The position numbers were made by a program, and so were the translations under genes. A DNA stretch of 5,936 nucleotides, taken from NCBI GenBank assembly GCA_947472635.1, contig CANJDY010000182.1:1-5936 (forward strand), read 5' to 3'. Positions within the stretch are counted from its first letter, which is position 1; each line of letters begins with the position of its first letter. Positions 1 through 5,936 of this stretch are shown here, piece by piece. Source of the DNA: Chitinophagaceae bacterium (GTDB taxonomy: Bacteria; Bacteroidota; Bacteroidia; Chitinophagales; Chitinophagaceae). Below the pieces are notes generated by a model. That model searched no databases and was not told the origin of the DNA. It saw nothing but the letters and a program-made list of their open reading frames with translations.

Positions 1-153
1 AGGAGGAGCAGAAATGTTTTTAGTAGTACTTTTTGCTCCAGCTGTAAAACAGAAAGCAACAATCAATAAAGCAATCATTTTTCCAATCAATACAGATTTA
101 GAAATTCCTTTCCTGTAAAAACTGAATTGATTGCAAATGGCAATTAATTTCAT
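1..153 (-). CDS. N-terminus of an exported protein, possibly SusC-like TonB-dependent receptor (partial)
   Basis: This gene starts at the ATG at 153-151 and runs out of the left edge after 51 codons. The fragment begins MKLIAICNQF, has a basic stretch (YRKGISKS, residues 13-20), then a hydrophobic segment at about residues 26-39 (MIALLIVAFCFTAG), and continues AKSTTKNISAPP. That is the layout of a signal peptide followed by a short polar linker, so the product is exported. An in-frame TAG lies two codons upstream of the ATG, so the reading frame cannot extend much further. No Shine-Dalgarno sequence is visible, as is common in Bacteroidota. An extended basic N-terminus before the hydrophobic core is seen in many SusC/TonB-linked outer-membrane receptors of this phylum, and the neighbouring carbohydrate enzymes fit that. 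No plug, carboxypeptidase-like or TonB-box motif lies inside the fragment, so the SusC reading is inference; another secreted enzyme is equally possible. Confidence 0.6.
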   Translation of the reverse strand, partial: MKLIAICNQFSFYRKGISKSVLIGKMIALLIVAFCFTAGAKSTTKNISAPP

Positions 154-320
154 AAACTAGTTTTTTTGGTTAATTAAATCGAATACTCAACAAATATATT
201 TCACTAAAATTATATTTTATTCGCATAATTAAATAACAACTTTGCATATTTTAATATTTTCTTATTGGCGTATTTTAATGACGTAAGAGCGAGATGGTTT
301 TTGCGTTCATTTTCGTAAGG
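154..320. other. AT-rich spacer between sulfatase and the leftmost gene
   Basis: This 167-bp spacer follows the sulfatase stop. I see no G+C-rich hairpin with a T-run that would serve as an intrinsic terminator for the sulfatase transcript. It contains a candidate -7 element for the leftmost gene and an AT-rich inverted repeat, TAAAAT-TAT-ATTTTA at 205-219. Near the sulfatase end the minus strand carries CTTACG twice, with imperfectly similar flanks, of no evident meaning. All minus-strand frames are interrupted by stops, so no small gene is proposed. Confidence 0.6.
191..198 (-). promoter_or_regulatory. Candidate Bacteroidota -7 promoter element for the leftmost gene
   Basis: On the minus strand this reads TATATTTG, an exact match to the TAnnTTTG -7 consensus used by the primary sigma factor of Bacteroidota. 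It lies about 38 bp before the ATG at 153, which would give a short 5' leader of roughly 30 nt. No TTTG/TTG -33 element is visible at the expected spacing of about 19-21 bp, and the region is so AT-rich that a chance match is possible. Confidence 0.35.
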
Positions 321-1871
321 TCAAAAAGATCTAAGAAATTGCTGGTTACTACCAGGATGACTTTTCACATTTATAATAAGTGCAGCAAGGCTATCCCTCA
401 ATAATGGCTTATCATTCCAAAGATTGATTTTTTGAAAAGGATCCTGCAACAGATTGTATAATTGTCCTTTCCCCTTCAATGAATCGGCTGTAAAATCGAT
501 ATTGCCTGAACCTGGGCCTACTGTCCCTTGTACTAGTAACCAATTTCCTTTTCTAACGGCAAAAAAGCCAGCTCCTGAATGAAAAATCCTGACAGCAGCA
601 TTGCTCGCTATAGATTTACCCCCAAAAATCGCAGGTAATACATTATAACTATCCTCTCCTTCATTTTTGGTAACCGTATGAGAAACCAGACTAGAAAAAG
701 ATGCAAACATATCTGTTAGGCTAATCACCTCTTCACTTGAAGTACCTGGTTTTATTCTACCGGGCCAGCGGGCAAGAAATGGCACACGATGTCCTCCCTC
801 CCATATATTACTTTTATATCCTTTAAACTTCCATTCTGACAAGTGCCCATTAGCACCCTTTACTGCTCCATTATCACTGGTTACTATTATCAGCGTATTA
901 TCTTCGATACCTTGTTTTTTTAAAAACTCCATGATTTTACCAACACTCCAATCAACCACCATAACCAGATCACCCCTAGGACCTTCTTTGCTTTTGCCTA
1001 AAGTGAAATCTGGCGGGAGAAAAGGATTATGGGGAGATGAAAGGGCGAGGTAAACAAAAAATGGTTCCTTGGATTTTTTTTCAATCTGATTCTCCATATA
1101 GCTGATTGCTTTATTCGTAAATTCCACATCAACTTTTTCTAAAGGAAAGTTCTTGCTCCAACCCCCTGGTACAAATCCAGGTAAACCAAGGTATTTTGAA
1201 GGACTCCGCTCAGATGGATTTTCATAGACATGGTTGTTTTCTATAAAGCAATATGGAGGATCACTTGTAGTACAGCCAAGCGATCCGAAAAAATAGTCAA
1301 AACCTAGTTCGGTTGGTCCACCGGAAATCGGTTTTGAAAAATCAATATTCATTTCGTTCTCAAGGAAAACTGGGTTATCAAACCACTTATTGAAGTCGTT
1401 CTGTATTTTATAATTATTCTTTGTTGGCCAGTTCATACCCAGATGCCATTTTCCAAAACAAGCGGTGCTATACCCTTTGTCCTTCAGCATAGTTGCAATA
1501 GTTGATCTTCCCTTTTCTATTAAAGGGGTTTCATCATAACCAAGTATCACTCCTTGCTGTAAGCTGGTACGCCAGCAATATCTTCCGGTAAGCAGACCAT
1601 ACCGAGATGGTGTACACAAAGCAGCAGGACTATGCGCATCTAAAAATTTAATTCCCTGAGAGGCAAGTTTATCCATATTGGGAGTTGCAATCATCGACTC
1701 AGGATTATAGCACCCTACATCTCCATATCCCATATCATCTGCGAGTATGAAAATAATATTAGGTTTTTTAATCTTTGCGTTCGCTGGGCTTTGACCTTCC
1801 GCATTACCACACAGAAATAATTCCAAACATAAAAAAATAAAAAGGAGTTGATTAGATGTAATTCTCATCAT
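321..1871 (-). CDS. Secreted formylglycine-dependent sulfatase (arylsulfatase family, S1 type)
   Basis: A complete 516-residue member of the alkaline-phosphatase-like sulfatase superfamily, which hydrolyses sulfate esters on sugars. Residues 1-27 are a signal peptide (hydrophobic core about 9-21, ending near GNAEGQ). The N-terminal catalytic domain starts with NIIFILADDMGYGD, in which D45 and D46 are the expected metal ligands. The motif CTPSR at 86-90 fits the CxPxR rule, so C86 should be converted to formylglycine, in anaerobes and many Bacteroidota by an anSME-type enzyme not encoded here. Further expected active-site residues are K141 and H143 (GKWHLG), H281 (SPHNP), D333-N334 (TSDNG) and K353 (GYKSNIWEGG). 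The C-terminal subdomain closes with LYNLLQDPFQKINL, matching the usual LYdL..DP.E..NL ending. All key residues are present and the length is typical, so it is probably active. Which sugar and position it desulfates cannot be read from the sequence. Either M1 or M2 could be the start; an in-frame TGA immediately precedes M1, so nothing longer is possible. It lies 553 bp downstream of the glycosidase gene and may have its own promoter. Confidence 0.95.
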   Translation of the reverse strand: MMRITSNQLLFIFLCLELFLCGNAEGQSPANAKIKKPNIIFILADDMGYGDVGCYNPESMIATPNMDKLASQGIKFLDAHSPAALCTPSRYGLLTGRYCWRTSLQQGVILGYDETPLIEKGRSTIATMLKDKGYSTACFGKWHLGMNWPTKNNYKIQNDFNKWFDNPVFLENEMNIDFSKPISGGPTELGFDYFFGSLGCTTSDPPYCFIENNHVYENPSERSPSKYLGLPGFVPGGWSKNFPLEKVDVEFTNKAISYMENQIEKKSKEPFFVYLALSSPHNPFLPPDFTLGKSKEGPRGDLVMVVDWSVGKIMEFLKKQGIEDNTLIIVTSDNGAVKGANGHLSEWKFKGYKSNIWEGGHRVPFLARWPGRIKPGTSSEEVISLTDMFASFSSLVSHTVTKNEGEDSYNVLPAIFGGKSIASNAAVRIFHSGAGFFAVRKGNWLLVQGTVGPGSGNIDFTADSLKGKGQLYNLLQDPFQKINLWNDKPLLRDSLAALIINVKSHPGSNQQFLRSF

Positions 1872-2086
1872 TCATTATTTTAAAAGCTTATGAAATAAAT
1901 AACTAAAGTTTCTTATAAAAATTCACTGGGCTCCGGATAAAATTTCAGAACCATTGGAGAACAATATGGTAAGCTTAGTTTTTAAATGTTTTAAATCAAC
2001 TATGAAGTAAACTAATTTATCGGCATGTAAATTTATTTACCTTCATCCATCGAGCTACACATGACTATATTTTAAAAACCACCCTT

Positions 2087-2094
2087 CAAATTTA
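2087..2094 (-). promoter_or_regulatory. Candidate -7 promoter element for the sulfatase gene
   Basis: The minus strand reads TAAATTTG, matching the Bacteroidota TAnnTTTG consensus. A TTTTG lies upstream, at 2124-2120, but the gap of about 25 bp is longer than the usual 19-21 bp. If used, it would give a 5' leader of roughly 210 nt before the sulfatase start. A second match, TATTTTTG at 2259-2252, has a TTTG only 12 bp upstream and is no better. In such AT-rich DNA either could be chance. Confidence 0.25.
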
Positions 2095-2325
2095 TTATAA
2101 ATAAATAAAATTGGTTATACAAAATTTAAGATTTTCATTGCAATATTTCTCCAGTAAATAGATTAGAAAGCATAGGCACATTCTAAATTTAGCTAGCAAT
2201 TTTAAGTGACATAAAATCCAAAAAATCATAAAAAAAATAGGCTTGAGTCATCAAAAATAGAACGACTAAAGCAAACAGTAACACATGAACATGGATACAT
2301 TAAAACTATCATTCAAGTTTTACTA

Positions 2326-2415
2326 TTAACTTATTTTTACTCCTATATTTTCAATTCTTTTTTTTAATTCACGCTTAGGCTCTTTAAGTAATACTAATAA
2401 ACCAGTAATTCGTAC
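2326..2415 (-). pseudogene. Possible 29-codon C-terminal coding remnant
   Basis: Just beyond the stop of the upstream glycosidase gene, in the same frame but after a second stop (TGA at 2418-2416), there is an open stretch of 29 codons ending in TAA at 2328-2326. Its last part reads KEPKRELKKRIENIGVKIS. This is a charged, helix-like sequence ending in a pattern that looks like a genuine protein C-terminus rather than translated AT-rich spacer. It has no ATG start. It might be the tail of a lost gene or chance; I do not recognise the family. Confidence 0.15.
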
Positions 2416-2424
2416 TCAACTTTT

Positions 2425-4899
2425 TTAGTAAAGTGTTAGTTCTTTCTTTTCATAAGGAATCGGATAGGCTGTAATCCATACTTCGGGATTAAATTTTGCA
2501 ATGCCATCTTTCATTACCATTACTACCGCATCGATTTTTGATCCTTTCATATCTTCTGTCAACGGAAAATAATAGGTATAATTTGATTCTACCAATGGCA
2601 CAGGATACTCCCATGAATTGCTTCTATAAGATAAACTTCTATCGGGTGCTCCTACCAGTTTTCCATTTACACGTAAGGCTGCATAGGCTCCTTCAATACC
2701 GTGAATCCCGTTAAGCGCTACTGCCAGGTAACTCCCTTTGGGAATTTCATTGAGTACAAAGCTGTGTTGAAATGCGGCTTTTGCAGTCATTGGGCGGTAA
2801 GCACTGAATAAATTAGATGCTCTCCAAAGGGTTCTTTTTACTGCCTTTCCATTCAGGAAACCCTCGATTTCTAAAATCTTTTCAGGAGAACTTGGGAATC
2901 GCAAATACCTTATTGGATTAGATTTATCTAACTGTAAAACCATCGATTTTCCGGCCAATAGCAGGATGGTTGACCATGTCTTTAAATCAACAGATGTTTG
3001 CACCCGAATGGCTTCAAAAGATTTAAAAGGCTGAAGTGCTTGCTCGTCTCCAACAATAATTTTTATACTGTCTAGCGGAGTTAGGGCACCCAAGTCCAAT
3101 CGAAATGCCCCACCGTTGATGCGCAAATCCATTTTACCTTGCCTTCTGCTGGGATAAAAAGATGTTTTGAGGTCACCATCAAAAAGATTCCGATCCCATA
3201 ATCCCCTATCCGCAAACAAAGGCTGGGCAAAAAAAGCATCCCTTGCTTTCTGTACCTGAGGAATTTTTGTTGGTCCAGACCGCAATAGCGAACGAGCCTC
3301 TAACGCATTATTATCGGCCGCAAAGCAAGTTGCTTCATAAAGCCCTTCTGCATCATCAGGTACGGCTATTGATACCATATCACCCAATTTTCGGTGATAC
3401 TTTTCCTTTAGGGGTGTTCCAGGAAAAATTATTTCAAGTGGTTTACCGGCTATCAATTCATTGATTGGTTTACCATCAATCATTGCCTTCAGAAAAGAAT
3501 ACTCAGCAGCATGAAAAGTGATATTCTTTTTTTCACCTGGAAAAGCAAGTAAATTAATCTTCAGTGGTTTTCCTACTACATCTCTTACTATTTCATAATC
3601 ACAACCTTCGATAGATGGTTCAGAAATTTTTGCAGAGGAGGCCAATAAAAGGGTGGAACGAAATGGAAGCACTTCAATTTTTACCGTTTGTCCTTTTTGA
3701 TATCGACCAATCATTTTTTCTACCGGATGATATTGCCTTAGTTCAACCACAGAGCCATCGCCGAGTCCAATCTCCTCATCCAACTTAATTGTAATGGTAA
3801 CAGGCTCCCAAGTTAAATTCCGAAGCGTGATTAAACGAGTTTTGTCATCGCCTCTTGAAACAGCTTTTTCGCCATATTTTGCTTCCGGAAGAATAATTCC
3901 GTTCACCAATATTTCTTTATACTTCCTAGTTAAATTGAATATTCTGGCTAGTCTGGGATATTCATCATCTCGCAAGAACCAAGGATTACCATAGATCTCT
4001 GGGGCAAGAATTAGATTTCTATTAAATGCCTGAAGAACCAAATCATCTTCCCAATAATCGAGGCAGGAAGAAAGACAAACACCATGATCCTCGGTTAACC
4101 GTTGCAATCCAGGAACCAGCTTTCTGGAAAGTGCTCCTACCCTGTGATGCGTGGCAGTCTGGCTGTTAATCATATGAACATCAATATAGGTTTCTGCACC
4201 ACCAAGCAGCCAGGTAGTTGAATGTTTAATCGCCTCTGCGCCAAGATTAATTCGATGATTGAGTAGAACAAGATTAGGATTATATTTTCTGCATTCGGTC
4301 ATCATTTTTATAAATGCATCCTGCTTATCGTCTCTCAAGTCTCCGCAAACAGCATCAAATTTAAAAAGTTCGAACCGATAATCACGGCAAAGGGAAACCA
4401 TCATATCTTGGCGACGCTTTTCTTCTTCCGGCGAATTTCCAAAACCATCCGGTCCACCCCATACACCAAATCGGGTACCCATTTTTACAGACTTATTTGC
4501 CAAGCCCAACAAACCATTTGGAAACTGGGTTTTAAATTTAGTAGAATGAATCGACCCATAGGATCCGGCACCATCGATTGCCCCTGCATCAAAAGCATAA
4601 ATATCCAACACCATACCATATTCATCATGCAAATATTGAAAAAAATTGAGGTTGCTCAACGTTTGTTTTTCAGTGGTTCCTTCATTGGTATTATTGATCC
4701 AAGAAAAATACTCCGACCTAGCTGGTGTCTTCTCATTGGCTCCCGGAAATACTTTATTGGATGACTGAGAAAATCCATTATACACTAGGTGTAAAAGAAA
4801 AATAATAGTCAACCAAACGCGGCTGAAAAACTTAGGGTTGATCGATTTTTTTAACATTGGAAATAATTTATTTTTAGTATAATCACTGTTTATTTTCAT
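2425..4899 (-). CDS. Secreted multidomain putative glycoside hydrolase (TIM barrel resembling clan GH-D)
   Basis: This complete 824-residue protein is probably a secreted glycosidase of unassigned family. It has a signal peptide with a long basic N-region and a hydrophobic core at about residues 27-40, cleaved near FSQSS (43-47). M15 (ATG at 4857-4855) is a credible alternative start giving a more usual signal peptide; neither start has a Shine-Dalgarno sequence. Residues about 60-335 look like a TIM barrel with alternating strands and acidic motifs: LDIYAFDAG (98-106), GVWGGPDG (145-152), LFKFDAVCG (178-186), GAETYID (234-240), TEDHG (269-273) and CLDYWEDD (279-286). D182 sits where GH27/GH36/GH31 enzymes carry the nucleophile at a strand end; the acid/base cannot be fixed, D240 or D281-D286 being candidates. 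Residues about 340-420 form the usual C-terminal beta domain, 430-550 another beta-rich region, 560-690 a discoidin (F5/8)-like domain (LFDGDLKTSFYP, FRLDLGALTPLDSIKI), and 695-824 a further beta-rich domain. The latter may bind carbohydrate. It lies 35 bp after the alpha-glucuronidase gene and is probably cotranscribed with it. Substrate unknown. Confidence 0.85.
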   Translation of the reverse strand: MKINSDYTKNKLFPMLKKSINPKFFSRVWLTIIFLLHLVYNGFSQSSNKVFPGANEKTPARSEYFSWINNTNEGTTEKQTLSNLNFFQYLHDEYGMVLDIYAFDAGAIDGAGSYGSIHSTKFKTQFPNGLLGLANKSVKMGTRFGVWGGPDGFGNSPEEEKRRQDMMVSLCRDYRFELFKFDAVCGDLRDDKQDAFIKMMTECRKYNPNLVLLNHRINLGAEAIKHSTTWLLGGAETYIDVHMINSQTATHHRVGALSRKLVPGLQRLTEDHGVCLSSCLDYWEDDLVLQAFNRNLILAPEIYGNPWFLRDDEYPRLARIFNLTRKYKEILVNGIILPEAKYGEKAVSRGDDKTRLITLRNLTWEPVTITIKLDEEIGLGDGSVVELRQYHPVEKMIGRYQKGQTVKIEVLPFRSTLLLASSAKISEPSIEGCDYEIVRDVVGKPLKINLLAFPGEKKNITFHAAEYSFLKAMIDGKPINELIAGKPLEIIFPGTPLKEKYHRKLGDMVSIAVPDDAEGLYEATCFAADNNALEARSLLRSGPTKIPQVQKARDAFFAQPLFADRGLWDRNLFDGDLKTSFYPSRRQGKMDLRINGGAFRLDLGALTPLDSIKIIVGDEQALQPFKSFEAIRVQTSVDLKTWSTILLLAGKSMVLQLDKSNPIRYLRFPSSPEKILEIEGFLNGKAVKRTLWRASNLFSAYRPMTAKAAFQHSFVLNEIPKGSYLAVALNGIHGIEGAYAALRVNGKLVGAPDRSLSYRSNSWEYPVPLVESNYTYYFPLTEDMKGSKIDAVVMVMKDGIAKFNPEVWITAYPIPYEKKELTLY

Positions 4900-4934
4900 T
4901 TTATTAATACCCTGTAGTAGAAATGTAGAAGCTG

Positions 4935-5936
4935 CTATTTTATCAAAACAGATTCTGGTGGTCCAAGGTAAGAATCTTTCACTCCTCCAGTATCAATAAT
5001 AAGTTTATCTATTACCAGTCCTGGATCCACCATCCATATTTTTAATACATGCTTTCCCTTAGTGGGTAATTTGATTGGGGATGTGATGGTCTTAAGATTA
5101 CTCATTACATCACTGGGTGTTTTACTTTCAATAATTGTAGGCTTTTCATTGTCAAGAGAAATAGCAAGGCGCAAGCCATACTCTTTATTAATCGGATAAG
5201 AAGGAATACAGTTGAAAATAAGTTTAGCCTCACCACCAGAAAATGTAAAAATATCATATTCAAGTGAGGGGGAATTTGAAATAATATCCTCCACCGATTC
5301 TATACTAGCAATATTGGTTGGTAAAATAGTAACCGCATTTCCCTTTCTACCAAGCCCATCCACCACATTCCAACCAGCATGCGGCGCATCTTTTTTTCTT
5401 GAATAATGGGCTGCTTCAATAGAGATATATCCATTGCTTTCCACAAAGCCTTTCACCTTTTCATTAGTTGGTGCTGCTGGATTAAAGAGGGATAATTGTA
5501 CTTGAAAACCGCCCCCATTAAAATTTTGGTTGATCATACTATCCTTGCTGAGTTGCTTTGCTGGAAAACGCAGGAATTGATTGCTAACTGACTTATTTTC
5601 ATTGGACGGTTGCCAGCCAAAAGCTATCCTTCCTCCAGGATCTATCCCTTTGGGGGCTTTTTTCCAATCGATTGTTACCCATATTCTTTTTTCATCGTAG
5701 ATAACACCTGCTGTATCACTAAGTTTTATCCAATCAGCGGATGTTTTTGAATTCCAATATATTGCTCCATTTCCTGTATTGTACAAATCTATAAAGCGCT
5801 TATCCTCATTGAATACACTGAACCCCGGCAGCAATTCACCATCACCGCCTTCAAGACTTAGCTGCATTGTAGGTTCGCCTTCGCCTGAATAACTACTCAG
5901 TGGAGGCATGTCCCATTGATGCCATTGTGCCCCCCA
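4935..5936 (-). CDS. C-terminal part of GH115 xylan alpha-glucuronidase-type enzyme (partial)
   Basis: The frame is open to the right edge, so the gene begins outside; 333 residues are visible, starting WGAQWHQWDMPP. The ATG at 5909 is internal, not a start. GH115 enzymes remove 1,2-linked glucuronic or 4-O-methylglucuronic acid from glucuronoxylan and related glycans. Fragment residues about 40-110 resemble a BACON/Ig-like module (FIDLYNTGNGAIYW, then SADWIKLSDTAG). Residues about 164-333 match the GH115 C-terminal domain: NGYISIEAAHYSR, AGWNVVDGLGRKGNAVT, LEYDIFTFSGGEAKL, RLAISLDNEKP, and the closing VDPGLVIDKLIIDTGG with SYLGPPES. The full family length is roughly 850-1000 residues, so the catalytic region and signal peptide lie off-window and activity cannot be judged. 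The stop is followed after 35 bp by the next enzyme gene, consistent with one operon. The family assignment is from remembered family patterns; it is fairly secure, but the exact sugar removed is not. Confidence 0.85.
   Translation of the reverse strand, partial: WGAQWHQWDMPPLSSYSGEGEPTMQLSLEGGDGELLPGFSVFNEDKRFIDLYNTGNGAIYWNSKTSADWIKLSDTAGVIYDEKRIWVTIDWKKAPKGIDPGGRIAFGWQPSNENKSVSNQFLRFPAKQLSKDSMINQNFNGGGFQVQLSLFNPAAPTNEKVKGFVESNGYISIEAAHYSRKKDAPHAGWNVVDGLGRKGNAVTILPTNIASIESVEDIISNSPSLEYDIFTFSGGEAKLIFNCIPSYPINKEYGLRLAISLDNEKPTIIESKTPSDVMSNLKTITSPIKLPTKGKHVLKIWMVDPGLVIDKLIIDTGGVKDSYLGPPESVLIK

Larger units (their letters stand above)
1872..2424. other. Long AT-rich intergenic region upstream of the sulfatase
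   Basis: This 553-bp gap is unusually long for genes in one tightly packed cluster. Its minus strand is broken by frequent stops over most of its length. It contains a TAAATTTG candidate -7 element at 2094-2087, a second match (TATTTTTG at 2259-2252), a short AT-rich inverted repeat GTAAAT-TT-ATTTAC at 2027-2040, and a 29-codon open stretch just after the upstream gene's stop. I found no tRNA-like fold, no clear riboswitch, and no G+C-rich hairpin followed by a T-run. It probably holds the 3' end of the upstream transcript and the sulfatase promoter with a long leader. Confidence 0.55.

Noticed and set aside
154..320. Intrinsic terminator after the sulfatase gene
   Set aside because: Only short AT-rich pairings were found, with no G+C-rich stem followed by a T-run on the minus strand.
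1800..1871. Lipoprotein signal in the sulfatase (cysteine at residue 21, LFLC)
   Set aside because: The residues before the cysteine do not fit the lipobox well (leucine at -1 rather than Gly, Ala or Ser); an ordinary signal peptide cleaved later is more likely.
2496..2714. Plus-strand open frame of 72 codons
   Set aside because: It lies wholly inside the 824-residue gene on the opposite strand and its translation shows no domain or signal features; it is a shadow frame.
3243..3994. Plus-strand open frames of 73 codons (3243-3464) and 66 codons (3794-3994)
   Set aside because: Both are antisense to well-supported coding sequence, with no plausible product.
4408..4764. Plus-strand open frame of 118 codons
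   Set aside because: It is antisense to the N-terminal barrel of the glycosidase, whose motifs are clear; the translation resembles no protein family.
5212..5406. Plus-strand open frame of 64 codons
   Set aside because: It is antisense to the GH115 C-terminal domain, the strongest-matching part of that gene.
4935..5909. GH115 fragment as a standalone 324-residue gene starting at the ATG at 5909
   Set aside because: The frame stays open upstream to the window edge (WGAQWHQWD precedes the Met), and the sequence enters in the middle of a known longer family.

Overview
This 5.9-kb window looks like part of a carbohydrate-degradation gene cluster (a polysaccharide utilization locus) from a Bacteroidota bacterium. 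The reasons are the very AT-rich intergenic DNA, the lack of Shine-Dalgarno sequences before the starts, TAnnTTTG-type -7 promoter elements, and a run of secreted carbohydrate-active enzymes. The genus cannot be fixed from the sequence. Every gene I can support lies on the minus strand, so transcription runs from the right end of the window to the left.

Layout in the direction of transcription: (1) 5936-4935, the C-terminal third or so of a GH115-type alpha-glucuronidase, with its catalytic part beyond the right edge. (2) 4899-2425, only 35 bp downstream, a complete 824-residue secreted multidomain protein. It has an N-terminal TIM-barrel-like glycosidase region (KFDAVCG and DYWEDD motifs) followed by several beta-sandwich domains. 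It resembles clan GH-D (alpha-galactosidase-like) enzymes but I cannot place it in a characterised family. (3) 2424-1872, a 553-bp AT-rich spacer with a candidate promoter and a possible 29-codon coding remnant. (4) 1871-321, a complete secreted formylglycine sulfatase of 516 residues with the CTPSR maturation motif. (5) 320-154, a short AT-rich spacer with a candidate promoter. (6) 153-1, the first 51 codons of another exported protein, cut by the left edge, possibly a SusC-like TonB-dependent receptor.

Together the genes suggest stepwise trimming of a decorated polysaccharide outside the cytoplasm: removal of glucuronic acid side groups (GH115), hydrolysis of another, probably alpha-linked, sugar by the 824-residue enzyme, and removal of sulfate esters. 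A sulfated, glucuronate-bearing glycan is the simplest guess, but the substrate is an inference. The 824-residue protein is the most interesting item because its conserved-looking acidic motifs suggest an active enzyme of unknown specificity. No RNA genes, CRISPR arrays, insertion sequences or convincing intrinsic terminators were seen.
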